Positions 1-7,823 of a DNA stretch of 10,565 bases are shown one piece after another. The position numbers were made by a program, and so were the translations under genes. How positions within the stretch are numbered: the stretch's first letter is position 1; each line of letters begins with the position of its first letter. The notes under the pieces were generated by a model that was given only the letters and a program-made list of their open reading frames with translations, made no database searches and was not told where the DNA came from. Source of the stretch: Pseudomonadota bacterium (GTDB lineage: Bacteria > Pseudomonadota > Alphaproteobacteria > Acetobacterales > Acetobacteraceae); NCBI GenBank assembly GCA_021798375.1, contig JAJZHU010000060.1, positions 1-10,565 of the forward strand. Reading direction: 5' to 3'.

Positions 1-73
1 TCACGGGAACGAACGCGCCGCTTTTGAAGGCTTGTGCTGCGAAGGGTTTCACTTCGGAGTTGATCAAGGACAT
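1..73 (-). CDS. ahpC: Alkyl hydroperoxide reductase C (peroxiredoxin), N-terminal fragment cut by window edge
   Basis: Reading leftwards from the ATG at 73, the 24 visible codons translate to MSLINSEVKPFAAQAFKSGA followed by FVPV. From memory this matches the start of typical AhpC proteins (E. coli begins MSLINTKIKPFKNQAFKNG). AhpC is a cytoplasmic 2-Cys peroxiredoxin that reduces H2O2 and organic peroxides and is normally recycled by AhpF or AhpD. The catalytic cysteines lie beyond the edge and cannot be checked. A clear AGGAG ribosome-binding site 6 nt upstream supports the start. The gene reads in the same direction as the efflux operon to its right, but a gap of about 100 nt suggests its own promoter. 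The identification rests on a short stretch, but one that is distinctive for this family. Confidence 0.85.
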   Translation of the reverse strand, partial: MSLINSEVKPFAAQAFKSGAFVPV

Positions 74-79
74 ATTTTG

Positions 80-84
80 CTCCT
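80..84 (-). promoter_or_regulatory. Ribosome-binding site of ahpC
   Basis: The minus strand reads AGGAG, 6 nt before the ATG at 73. It is the strongest Shine-Dalgarno on the minus strand of this window and fits a highly expressed antioxidant gene. It fixes the start of the truncated ahpC. Confidence 0.8.
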
Positions 85-176
85 GCAATTGGTCGCAATG
101 GATTGGTTTTAACGGGTGTCTTTTAGCCAAAGTCCCGCCATTAAGGAAATTGATTTTATTCGTTCATATGATCGAA

Positions 177-1652
177 TTAATCGATTTGCCCTTTGGCGGC
201 AGGTTTGGGGACCGGCACCGGCGTGCCGCCCAGGGCCACATAAAGTCGCGCGGTGTCCAGCAGCCGTTGGGCGGTGGCGCGCGAAAGTCCGAGTTGGGCC
301 TGGGCGGCGCGGCGTTCGGCGTCGATGACATCCAGAATGCCGGAATTGCCCGCGCTGTAGCTGCGGCGGGCCAAATCGCGGGCATCGAGCGAGATTTGCG
401 CGGCGGCGTTTTGGTCGCGCAATTGGTCGGCGTCATGCGACAGCGCCTGCAATTGGTCGGCAACCTGGCCGAACGAAATCAGGATGGTTTGCCGATAGCT
501 GGCGAGCGATGCCTGATAGCCGTCGAGGGTGGCGCGGCGCTTGGCGCTGAGTTGGCCGCCGTCGTATAAAGGCTGGGTCAGGTTGGCGGCGATGCTCCAG
601 GCGGCGGCGGAGGCATTGAACAGATTGCCCGGCATCAGTGCTTCTTGCAGCAGCGTTCCGGTCAGGTCGATTTGGGGATAAAGATTGGCGGTGGCGACAC
701 CGATGGCGGCGCTGGCCATGTGCAGTTCGGCTTCGGCGGCGCGGATGTCGGGGCGGCGGTGCAACAGTTCCGACGGCAGGCCGGCGGTGATTTGGGCGGG
801 CAGGGTGAAGTCGGTCAGATTGAAATCGGGCACCACCCAATCCGCCGGCGCTTTGCCAACCAGGATCGCCAGGGCGTGGCGCGCCGCGCTTTCCTGCTGT
901 TGCAGTTCCGGCAACAAGGTCTGGTCGCTGGCCATCTGGCTTTGGGCGGAGAGCAATTGCGTGCGGGTGGCGGTGCCGGCATCGAGAGATGTCTGCACCA
1001 GGGCGATATTGTGCCGGTCGTCGGCGACGATATTTTGCAACACCGCGATTTGGGCGCGGGCCGAGGCGATGGCCAGCGCCTCGGCGGCGACGCTGCCGGT
1101 CAACGACAACATGGCGGCATCGAGTTGGTAACCCTGATAGGCTTTGTATGCTTTGGTTTCTTCCACCTTGCGGCGGTTGGCGCCGAACAGGTCGAGCGGC
1201 ATGGTAAGGCTGGGGCCGACCGAATAATAGGTGAAGGCCGGCACGTTGATGTTTGCCGGGCCGAACAGGGCGACGCCATATTTCTGACGGCCCGCGGTGG
1301 CGTCCAACGACAATTGCGGCAGCAGTGCGCCTTCGGCGGCGTTGACCTCTTCGCGGGCCTGGGCCACGCGGGCCGTGGCGGCTTTGATGTTCTGGTTGCC
1401 GGCATTCGCCAGCGCCATCACGTCGTCGAGTTTCCTTGAATGAAACTGGGTCCACCAATCGGCCTCGGTTTGCGCGCCCGCGGGTCCGATGCTGATGTGC
1501 TGATCGGCGGGCGGCGGCGCTTCGCCGGGCGCTGCATAGCCGGGCGCAGTATGAACGGATGGCGGGGTGAAATTCGGCCCCAGGGTGCAGGCAGCCAATG
1601 TGCAGGCACCCAGGGCGAGGATCCAAGGCAGGCCATAAATCGCGCGGTTCAT
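177..1652 (-). CDS. NodT-family outer-membrane efflux lipoprotein (TolC-like channel)
   Basis: A 491-aa outer-membrane factor that would form the exit duct of the tripartite pump encoded by the two genes upstream. The N-terminus is a lipoprotein signal peptide with lipobox LAAC at residues 19-22. It is followed by TLGPNFTPP, the usual opening of NodT/OprM-type channels just after the lipidated cysteine. A second lipobox-like LGAC (14-17) precedes it, but Cys22 fits the family better. Two outer-membrane-efflux repeats follow, roughly residues 70-255 and 285-480. The second starts with the family signature ELLHRRPDIRAAEAELH and then YPQIDLTG. Length is normal for the family. The ATG overlaps the TGA of the pump gene (ATGA), so translation is probably coupled; no strong ribosome-binding site is visible. 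The C-terminal PVPKPAAKGQID tail is short and hydrophilic. Confidence 0.93.
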   Translation of the reverse strand: MNRAIYGLPWILALGACTLAACTLGPNFTPPSVHTAPGYAAPGEAPPPADQHISIGPAGAQTEADWWTQFHSRKLDDVMALANAGNQNIKAATARVAQAREEVNAAEGALLPQLSLDATAGRQKYGVALFGPANINVPAFTYYSVGPSLTMPLDLFGANRRKVEETKAYKAYQGYQLDAAMLSLTGSVAAEALAIASARAQIAVLQNIVADDRHNIALVQTSLDAGTATRTQLLSAQSQMASDQTLLPELQQQESAARHALAILVGKAPADWVVPDFNLTDFTLPAQITAGLPSELLHRRPDIRAAEAELHMASAAIGVATANLYPQIDLTGTLLQEALMPGNLFNASAAAWSIAANLTQPLYDGGQLSAKRRATLDGYQASLASYRQTILISFGQVADQLQALSHDADQLRDQNAAAQISLDARDLARRSYSAGNSGILDVIDAERRAAQAQLGLSRATAQRLLDTARLYVALGGTPVPVPKPAAKGQID

Positions 1653-3199
1653 TCAAGCACCATCGAATGGGGGTCGGGCGTGATTGGCTTTGCCCTTTTG
1701 ATAAAAATCAGACACGGGACGCTAAGCATGGTTATCATCATCATTAGATGAAAATCGTCGAGATAGCCGATCATTGCGCTCTGGTTGGTGATGACGCCAT
1801 TGAGCGCGAGCAGGCCCGCGGTGCTGCCAAGGTTGAAATGATCGGCGGCGAGCGCGGGATTATTGGTCATATTGTAGGGTGTGATGTGTCCGGCCATGGC
1901 GGCGTGAAGCCGTTGGGTGTTTTGCACCAGCAAAAACATCATGACGGAAATGCCGATCGAGGCGCCGATATTGCGGATCAGATTGAAAAACGCCGTGCCT
2001 TCGTTGCGCAGATGGCCAGGCAGGGTGCTGAAGGCCACGGTTGAAAGCGGAACATAGACCAAACCTATGCCAAGCCCTTGCGTCACGCCGGAAATGACGA
2101 CGGGCCAGTATCCCATCAGGAGCGAAAAATGGGACATTTGCCACAGTGAAGAAGTGATCAAACTTAGCCCGATCACCATGATGATGCGTGCATCGAAGCG
2201 CGATATCATGCGTCCGACGATGATCATGCTGACCATCGTGCCCATACCGCGCGGAGCGGTGACCAGGCCGGTCAATAGCACCGGATATTGCAACTGGTTT
2301 TGCAACATTGGCGGCAGCACGGCGAGAGTGGAAAAAATGACCATGCCGACCATGAACATGAACACGCTCGCGGTGGCGAAATTGCGGTCCTTGAACAAGG
2401 CGGCATCCAGGAATGGACGGCGCGATGAAAACATATGCACGAGAAAAAGATAGAAGCCCAATATCGAGATTGCCGTCTCGGTGATGATTTCAGGGGATGA
2501 AAACCAGTCCTTCAATTGGCCGCGATCGAGCATGAGTTGTAGTGCTGCAATGCCCACGCTCAGCGAGATGAAACCGAAGAAATCGAAGCGTGAGGATTTT
2601 GCGTTGCGGCTTTCGGGCAGGGTCGCCAGCATGCCGAGAAAGCATAGAATGCCGATCGGCAAATTGATGTAGAACACCCAGCGCCAACTGTAATTCTGGG
2701 TCAGCCAGCCGCCCAGCGCCGGGCCCAGGATGGGGCCGACCATCACCCCCATCCCCCACACCGCCATCGCTTTGCCGAAATCCTTGGGCGCGTTGATGTC
2801 GAACATGACAGCTTGCGACAGCGGCACCAAAGCGGCGCCCCCGATGCCCTGCAAAGTGCGGAATAGCACGATTTGGCTGATCGAGGTTGAAACACCGCAT
2901 AAAGCCGAAGCGGTGGTGAATAACAGGACGGAGATCAGGAATACCTTGCGGCGGCCGAACTCGCTCGCCAACCATCCGGTCAGCGGAATCATGATGGCGG
3001 CTGCCACGATGTAGGACGTGAGCACCCAGCCCATTTGATCCTGGGTGGCGGCAAGCGAGCCTTGCATGTGTGGCAACGCGACGTTGGCGACGGTACTGTC
3101 GAGCGTCTGCATCACCGTGGCCGCCATCACCGAGACGGTGATCAGCCAGCGATTGGGTGGTGGGACGAACGCGGCACCGGCGTTGAGGGAGCCTGCCAT
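1649..3199 (-). CDS. emrB: DHA2-family MFS multidrug efflux pump (EmrB/QacA type, 14 TM)
   Basis: A 516-aa inner-membrane drug/H+ antiporter. Fourteen hydrophobic segments can be counted, as expected for DHA2 proteins. Family motifs visible are the TM1 motif LDSTVANVALP (residues 33-43, with Asp34), motif A as GWLASEFGRRK (76-86), and the antiporter motif C in MGVMVGPILGPALGGWL. The first ~17 residues are a short cytoplasmic lead. The protein would pump substrates through the EmrA-like adaptor and the NodT-type channel. The substrate cannot be read from sequence; EmrB relatives export uncouplers and hydrophobic acids or antibiotics. The start lies 3 nt after the adaptor stop codon, and the gene end overlaps the start of the outer-membrane gene. 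The EmrB symbol is given at family level. Confidence 0.95.
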   Translation of the reverse strand: MAGSLNAGAAFVPPPNRWLITVSVMAATVMQTLDSTVANVALPHMQGSLAATQDQMGWVLTSYIVAAAIMIPLTGWLASEFGRRKVFLISVLLFTTASALCGVSTSISQIVLFRTLQGIGGAALVPLSQAVMFDINAPKDFGKAMAVWGMGVMVGPILGPALGGWLTQNYSWRWVFYINLPIGILCFLGMLATLPESRNAKSSRFDFFGFISLSVGIAALQLMLDRGQLKDWFSSPEIITETAISILGFYLFLVHMFSSRRPFLDAALFKDRNFATASVFMFMVGMVIFSTLAVLPPMLQNQLQYPVLLTGLVTAPRGMGTMVSMIIVGRMISRFDARIIMVIGLSLITSSLWQMSHFSLLMGYWPVVISGVTQGLGIGLVYVPLSTVAFSTLPGHLRNEGTAFFNLIRNIGASIGISVMMFLLVQNTQRLHAAMAGHITPYNMTNNPALAADHFNLGSTAGLLALNGVITNQSAMIGYLDDFHLMMMITMLSVPCLIFIKRAKPITPDPHSMVLE

Positions 3200-3202
3200 C
3201 GG

Positions 3203-4270
3203 CTATTTCCAGAAACGCAGCGAGCGATGGTGATTTGTGTCCACCTCGGCCACCACGCTCATGCCGGCGGCCAGCGGCAGAGACGCCTGGTTGGCGTCGA
3301 TCGACAGCCGGAGCGGCAGGCGCTGCACCACTTTGACCCAATTGCCGGAGGAATTTTCCGGCGGCAGCAGCGAAAAGCTGGAGCCCGTGCCCGGGCTGGA
3401 GCTTTGAACGGTGCCGGTCCAGGTGGTGTCTGGGTAGGCATCGACCGAGAGGGTCGCTTTTTGGCCGGGGCGGATATAGGTCAGGTCGGTTTCTTTGAAA
3501 TTGGCCTCAACCCAGATGTCTTTTTGTGACACCAGCGCGAACAGCGGGGTGGCCAGATTGATATAATCTCCCGCTTGCAAAAGCTCGACTTTGGTGACGA
3601 TGCCGTCGATCGGGGCATGGATCACGGTGTAGGACAGGTTCAGCCTGGCGCGGTCGAGCGTCGCTTGGGCGGCGCGTACTTCGGCGCGGCTTTCGGCGGG
3701 GGCGGCGGCATTGCCGCCCAGATTGGCCAGTGCGATGGCGGTTTGTTGTTGGGCTGCCATCAGCGCCTGGCGGGCGGAATCGAGCTCGTGCTGGGCGGCG
3801 TCGAGCTGCGCGCGTGAGGCGATGCCGGCGTTGGCTATTTTTCTTTCGCGATCAAAGTCTTTCTGGCGATAGGCCAGGGTTTCCCTGGCGGCGACTTCAT
3901 TATCGAGAAATTCGTGGTAGGTTGCTTGCAGTGTCTGGATTTTGATGCGGGCGGAGTCGAGCTTTGCCTGGGCGTCGTTGACGGCGATTTGGAACAGGCG
4001 CGGATCGATGTTGAGCAGTATGTCTCCGGCGTGAACCATCTGGTTGTCGTGGACACGAACCGCGGTTACGCGGCCCGATATGTTGGCGCTGATTTGAACC
4101 CGCGCCGCCTGGACATAGGCGTCGTCGGTTGAAACGTAACGTCCGGTGTAGAAATAAAATATCATGCCGGCGATCACGGCCAATGCGGGGACGCCGATCA
4201 GCAAAAATGGCCGCAGCCGCTCCATACGGGTTGGGGGCGGTGTAACGATTTCATCGGTCGCAAGAGCCAT
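3203..4270 (-). CDS. emrA: EmrA/HlyD-family membrane-fusion protein of the efflux pump
   Basis: A 355-aa periplasmic adaptor anchored in the inner membrane. It has a cytoplasmic lead of about 20 residues and one TM helix (about 21-42). Next comes the STDDAYVQA motif (47-55) typical of EmrA-type adaptors, then the first half of the lipoyl/barrel-sandwich domain (NISGRVTAVRVHDNQMV). A long alpha-helical hairpin rich in Ala, Gln and Arg follows (about 90-190). The second lipoyl half (about 210-240, starting LSYTVIHAPIDGIVTKVE) and a beta-barrel region (PGQKATLSVDAYPDTTWTG) complete it. It bridges the MFS pump to the outer-membrane channel and is the first gene of the operon. No good Shine-Dalgarno precedes the ATG at 4270. 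An internal Met16 is possible but also lacks one, so I keep the longer form with its usual polar lead. Confidence 0.95.
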   Translation of the reverse strand: MALATDEIVTPPPTRMERLRPFLLIGVPALAVIAGMIFYFYTGRYVSTDDAYVQAARVQISANISGRVTAVRVHDNQMVHAGDILLNIDPRLFQIAVNDAQAKLDSARIKIQTLQATYHEFLDNEVAARETLAYRQKDFDRERKIANAGIASRAQLDAAQHELDSARQALMAAQQQTAIALANLGGNAAAPAESRAEVRAAQATLDRARLNLSYTVIHAPIDGIVTKVELLQAGDYINLATPLFALVSQKDIWVEANFKETDLTYIRPGQKATLSVDAYPDTTWTGTVQSSSPGTGSSFSLLPPENSSGNWVKVVQRLPLRLSIDANQASLPLAAGMSVVAEVDTNHHRSLRFWK

Positions 4271-4380
4271 GAGAGAAGGTCCAGAAGCCAGTGCCGGAGG
4301 GCGGTGAACGATAAACGGGGGAACGAAAAGCGGGATTGGGGCGGAATGGTCGATGCGTCAATATAGGGCTTCGTCGATCT

Positions 4381-4389
4381 TGCTATAAT
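4381..4389 (+). promoter_or_regulatory. Extended -10 promoter element for the LysR gene
   Basis: TGCTATAAT is an exact extended -10 element (TGnTATAAT). It would start a transcript near 4396, about 33 nt before the ATG at 4429. No good -35 box is visible 16-18 nt upstream, which fits an extended -10 promoter. A second exact TATAAT lies at 4394-4399. Confidence 0.55.
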
Positions 4390-4394
4390 ACTAT

Positions 4395-4412
4395 ATAATG
4401 TGAATACATTAT
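4395..4412. promoter_or_regulatory. 18-bp inverted repeat, candidate operator
   Basis: ATAATGT-GAAT-ACATTAT is a perfect dyad with 7-bp arms and a 4-nt spacer. It overlaps the second TATAAT hexamer and lies just downstream of the first. A protein bound here would block rightward transcription of the LysR gene and sit upstream of the efflux operon. It does not have the classic T-N11-A spacing of LysR boxes, so assignment to the neighbouring regulator is only a guess. Confidence 0.5.
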
Positions 4413-4428
4413 GTGGCGATGATAAACA

Positions 4429-5352
4429 ATGGACAGCACCGAATTCGCCGAACTGAATGCGTTTGTCGAAGTGGCCGAGCGCCATAATTTCGCGCGCTCG
4501 GCGGCTTTTCTGGGCATTGCGCCATCGACCATCAGCCAGATGATCCGCTCGCTTGAACAGCGGCTTGGCGTGCGGTTGTTCAATCGCACCACCCGCAGCG
4601 TGGCGTTGACCGATGCAGGAGAAAGATTGCTGGGGCGTATCCGCCCGGCGATCATGGAGTTGGGGTCGGCGGTCGATGGGGTGAATGAATTTCGCGACAC
4701 GCCCACTGGCACGTTGCGTCTGAATGTTTCGGGTGGGGCGGCGCAGGTTGTGTTGGCGCCGGTGATCAAGTCGTTTCTGGCGGCCTATCCGTCGATCGTG
4801 TTGGATATCTTGGTGGATGATGGCCATGGCGACATGACCAGCGGGCGTTTCGACGCCGGTATCCGGGTGGGGCGGCGGGTGGCCAAGGATATGCAGATCG
4901 TGCGGGTCAGCGAGGCTTCCAGTATGATCGCGGTGGCGGCGCCGGGCTATCTGGAGGGCCGTCCGCCCATTGAGGTGCCGCAGGACCTGCAGGATCATAA
5001 TTGCATCCGCATGCGCAGCAATGGCCAGATGATCGCGTGGGAATTTGCCAAGGACGAGCAGAAAATCGAACTGGCCGCGAGTGGATCGTTGGTTTTGGAT
5101 AGCATGCATTGGGTGTTGCAGGCCGCGTTGGATGGTATCGGCGTGGGCTATATGTTGGAATCCTATGCGGCATCATATATCGCGCGCGGGGCGTTGGTGC
5201 CGCTGTTGAAAGACTGGTTGAACGAACAACACATTTATTATCTTTATTATTCTGGTCGGCAGCAATTGCCCGTGCCATTGAAGGTATTCATCGCTTTTTT
5301 GCGGCAACACAGAACGCGCGGCGGGGGCGAGAGAAAGCAAGGAGATACTTGA
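4429..5352 (+). CDS. LysR-type transcriptional regulator
   Basis: A 307-aa DNA-binding regulator of normal LysR length. The N-terminal winged helix-turn-helix covers about residues 5-63, with the recognition region around 22-41 (ARSAAFLGIAPSTISQMIRS) and the family signature LFNRTTRSVALTDAG at 50-64. The effector-binding domain starts near residue 90 and has the look of the CrgA/DmlR-like subgroup (GTLRLNVS, then FDAGIRVGRRV, then HNCIRMR). It is divergent from the efflux operon and codirectional with ppsA 68 nt downstream, so either or both could be targets. The inducer is unknown. The ribosome-binding site is weak (GGCGATGA region). No in-frame upstream start is available, because the ATG at 4411 reaches a stop after three codons. 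Confidence 0.95.
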   Translation: MDSTEFAELNAFVEVAERHNFARSAAFLGIAPSTISQMIRSLEQRLGVRLFNRTTRSVALTDAGERLLGRIRPAIMELGSAVDGVNEFRDTPTGTLRLNVSGGAAQVVLAPVIKSFLAAYPSIVLDILVDDGHGDMTSGRFDAGIRVGRRVAKDMQIVRVSEASSMIAVAAPGYLEGRPPIEVPQDLQDHNCIRMRSNGQMIAWEFAKDEQKIELAASGSLVLDSMHWVLQAALDGIGVGYMLESYAASYIARGALVPLLKDWLNEQHIYYLYYSGRQQLPVPLKVFIAFLRQHRTRGGGERKQGDT

Positions 5353-5368
5353 TTTTAATCATTCGGAT

Positions 5369-5383
5369 TCTCGTGTTCCGAGA
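5369..5383. repeat. Short inverted repeat in the LysR-ppsA gap
   Basis: TCTCG-TGTTC-CGAGA is a dyad with 5-bp arms and a 5-nt loop, lying between the LysR stop and the ppsA start. It could be a small hairpin or an operator half. It is not followed by a T-run, so it is not a classic intrinsic terminator, and a dyad this short can arise by chance. Confidence 0.3.
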
Positions 5384-5420
5384 GCATGATCGGCGGTGCT
5401 GAACAGATTTGGGGGCGGTT

Positions 5421-7823
5421 ATGACTCAGACGCGCTATGTTCGTTGGTTCAACGAACTCCGGCTTGTGGACGTTCCCCTGGTGGGCGGCAAGAATGCCTC
5501 GTTGGGCGAGCTTTATGCCGCTTGCGCGGCCGAGGGTGTGCGGGTTCCCAACGGGTTTGCATTGGTCGCCGCGGCCTACCGCGAAGCGCTGGCGGGTGCC
5601 GGGGCCGAAGCCAAACTCCGCGCGCTGCTTGACGGGCTCGATCTGACCAATATGGCCGTGTTGAGCGAGCGGGCCGCCGCCGCCCGCAAGATCGTTTATG
5701 AGGCTACCGGTGGGCAGGAATTGCGCCGTCAGATCATCGATGCCTACGGCAAGTTACAGGCCGAAAATGGGGTGGGTTGCGCCGTTGCGGTGCGCAGCTC
5801 GGCCACCGCCGAGGATCTGCCCAATGCGAGTTTTGCCGGGCAGCATGAATCATATCTCAATATTCGTGGTGATGATGGGGTGGTTGAGGCTTGCCGCCGT
5901 TGCTTTGCGTCGTTGTTTACCGACCGCGCCATCGTTTATCGCGTTAACAACGGGTTCGATCATTTCAAGGTCGCGCTGTCGGTGGGGGTGATGCGGATGA
6001 TCCGCTCCGATTTGGGGGCGAGCGGTGTGATGTTCACGTTGGATACGGAATCCGGCTATCGCGATGCGGTGTTCATCACCGGCGTTTATGGGCTGGGCGA
6101 GACCATCGTGCAGGGGCAATCGGACCCGGATGAATTTTATGTGCATAAGCCCACCTTCAAGAAGGGTTATCGCGCCGTGCTGAGCCGGAGGCTGGGCAAA
6201 AAACAGATGCGGATGGTTTATGCCGATGTTCGCACCGGGGAAACCACGCACGAATTTCCGGTGAGCGCCGAGGATGCAGGCCGCTATTGCGTGAATGATG
6301 CGGAAGTTTTGAAGCTGGCGGAATATGCCATCGATGTGGAAGACCATTATTCGAAATTGGCCGGGCAGACGCGGCCGATGGATATCGAATGGGCCAAGGA
6401 CGGCGACGACGGCTTGCTTTATATCGTGCAGGCGCGGCCGGAGACGGTTGTTTCGCAGCGTGCGATCGATTCCTTTACCACTTTTGGCCTGACCGGCACG
6501 GGGCCGATCCTGGCCACCGGGCGCGCGGTGGGGGAGAGAATTGTGACGGGCAAGGTACGGGTGATCGCCAATGTGCATGAATTGGGGTCGTTCCACCCGG
6601 GCGAGGTGCTGGTGGCCGATACCACCAGCCCGGATTGGGAGCCGGTGATGAAAACCGCGGCGGCGATCGTGACCAATCGCGGCGGGCGCACTTGTCATGC
6701 CGCCATCATCGCGCGCGAGCTTGGCATTGCCGCCGTGGTGGGCGCCGCCGATGTGACGCAAAATCTGAAAACCGGCACGCTGGTCACGGTTTCCTGCGCC
6801 GAGGGCGATGTGGGGCACGTGTATGAGGGGGCCGTCGCATTTGAAACCCATCAGGTGCCGCTCGCTGGGTTCGAGCATCCCAAAACCGCGGTGATGGTCA
6901 ATCTTGGCAATCCCGACATCGCCTTTCGCAGTTCGATGCTGCCCAACGACGGGGTGGGGTTGGCGCGCATGGAGTTTATCATTGGCGAGCACATCGGCGT
7001 GCATCCGATGGCGCTGGCGCAGCCGGAGAAAGTGACCGACCCCGCGGCGCGTGCCGCCATTGCCAAACTGGTGGCGGGTTACGCGCATCCCGCTGATTTC
7101 TTTATTGAACGGTTGGCCGAAGGGGTGGGCACCATCGCGGCGGCGTTTTATCCCAAACAGGTGATCGTGCGGCTGTCGGATTTCAAAACCAACGAATATG
7201 CCAGCCTGCTGGGCGGTGGCGGGTTCGAGCCGAAGGAAGCCAACCCGATGCTGGGGTTCCGGGGGGCGTCGCGTTATGCCCACCCGGCTTACGCCGCCGG
7301 ATTTGCATTGGAATGCGCGGCGTTGCGCCGGGTGCGCGAGGAGATGGGGCTGGTCAATTTGTGCATCATGGTGCCGTTCTGCCGCCGCGTGGATGAGGGC
7401 AAGCGGGTGATCGAGACGATGGCGGCGCATGGGTTGAAAAGTGGCGACAACGGGCTTGAGATTTATGTGATGTGCGAGATTCCCAACAATGTGATCCAGA
7501 TCGATGCTTTTTCCGCTTTGTTCGATGGTTTTTCGATTGGCTCCAACGATCTGACCCAATTGACGCTGGGGGTGGATCGGGATTCCGAGATCGTGGCGTT
7601 CGATTTCGATGAGGCGGATCCGGGGATGTTGGAAATGTTCCGCCTGGCCATCACCGGGGCGAAACGCAACGGGCGGCATGTTGGCATTTGCGGCGAGGCG
7701 CCGGCGAATAATCCGGAAATCGCGAAGTTTCTTGCCGGACTTGGGATAGATTCGATCAGTGTTAATCCCGGGAGCCTGTTGCGCACGATGCAGCTGTTGC
7801 GTGAGGCGGAGGCGAAGGGGTAG
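5421..7823 (+). CDS. ppsA: Phosphoenolpyruvate synthase (pyruvate, water dikinase)
   Basis: Catalyses ATP + pyruvate + H2O -> AMP + PEP + phosphate (EC 2.7.9.2), the entry to gluconeogenesis from C2/C3 compounds. It has 800 aa, close to the E. coli enzyme (792). The N-terminal ATP-grasp domain opens with VGGKNASLGE and contains RSSATAEDLPNASFAGQ (125-141). The swivelling phosphohistidine domain carries GGRTCHAAIIARELG with catalytic His426. Adjacent Thr424 is the residue targeted by PpsR-type regulatory kinases in relatives. The C-terminal PEP/pyruvate barrel contains SIGSNDLTQLTLGVDRDS and GICGEAP with Cys757, the probable acid/base cysteine. I chose the ATG at 5421, with GGGGG upstream, because the protein then begins like known PpsA. 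A TTG at 5409 would add four residues. hoxF follows after only 29 nt, suggesting one transcript with the hydrogenase genes. Confidence 0.96.
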   Translation: MTQTRYVRWFNELRLVDVPLVGGKNASLGELYAACAAEGVRVPNGFALVAAAYREALAGAGAEAKLRALLDGLDLTNMAVLSERAAAARKIVYEATGGQELRRQIIDAYGKLQAENGVGCAVAVRSSATAEDLPNASFAGQHESYLNIRGDDGVVEACRRCFASLFTDRAIVYRVNNGFDHFKVALSVGVMRMIRSDLGASGVMFTLDTESGYRDAVFITGVYGLGETIVQGQSDPDEFYVHKPTFKKGYRAVLSRRLGKKQMRMVYADVRTGETTHEFPVSAEDAGRYCVNDAEVLKLAEYAIDVEDHYSKLAGQTRPMDIEWAKDGDDGLLYIVQARPETVVSQRAIDSFTTFGLTGTGPILATGRAVGERIVTGKVRVIANVHELGSFHPGEVLVADTTSPDWEPVMKTAAAIVTNRGGRTCHAAIIARELGIAAVVGAADVTQNLKTGTLVTVSCAEGDVGHVYEGAVAFETHQVPLAGFEHPKTAVMVNLGNPDIAFRSSMLPNDGVGLARMEFIIGEHIGVHPMALAQPEKVTDPAARAAIAKLVAGYAHPADFFIERLAEGVGTIAAAFYPKQVIVRLSDFKTNEYASLLGGGGFEPKEANPMLGFRGASRYAHPAYAAGFALECAALRRVREEMGLVNLCIMVPFCRRVDEGKRVIETMAAHGLKSGDNGLEIYVMCEIPNNVIQIDAFSALFDGFSIGSNDLTQLTLGVDRDSEIVAFDFDEADPGMLEMFRLAITGAKRNGRHVGICGEAPANNPEIAKFLAGLGIDSISVNPGSLLRTMQLLREAEAKG

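Larger units (their letters stand above)
4271..4428. promoter_or_regulatory. Divergent promoter region between the efflux operon and the LysR gene
   Basis: This 158-nt non-coding stretch separates the starts of two divergent genes, so it must hold promoters for both. Its right part (about 4380-4420) is markedly A+T-rich against GC-rich surroundings. It contains two TATAAT hexamers and a perfect inverted repeat on the plus strand, listed separately. On the minus strand TTCACA (4404-4399) resembles a -35 box, but no convincing -10 sits at the right distance. In the LysR family a regulator next to a divergent operon usually controls that operon and itself from the shared region; here that is inference. 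Confidence 0.7.

Noticed and set aside
74..176. Search for an OxyR-type or sigma-70 promoter upstream of ahpC
   Set aside because: The 103-nt gap must hold or lie near the ahpC promoter, but no convincing -35/-10 pair or OxyR-like site could be seen, so none is annotated.
171..185. ATCGA-ATTAA-TCGAT inverted repeat at the end of the efflux operon, as a possible terminator
   Set aside because: The stem is only 5 bp and A+T-rich, overlaps the stop codon, and has no following T-run on the minus strand.
24..569. A 181-codon plus-strand frame at the left end
   Set aside because: It is antisense to both ahpC and the end of the efflux lipoprotein gene, and its translation shows no family features.
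433..1656. A 407-codon minus-strand frame overlapping the NodT-type gene in another frame
   Set aside because: Arg/Pro-rich low-complexity translation. The frame at 177-1652 has a lipoprotein signal and full family motifs.
1727..1746. ATCATCATCATTA triplet run
   Set aside because: It encodes the methionine-rich stretch MMMIT in the last membrane segment of the MFS pump; it is too short to be a meaningful repeat.
4705..4720. TGGCACGTTGC resembling a sigma-54 (-24/-12) promoter, of interest because some hydrogenases use sigma-54
   Set aside because: The spacing between the two halves is far too short (1 nt instead of 5), and it lies inside the LysR coding sequence.
4198..5109. A 303-codon minus-strand frame spanning the divergent promoter and opposite the LysR gene
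   Set aside because: It crosses the intergenic region and antisense to a clear LysR protein, and its translation shows no domain.
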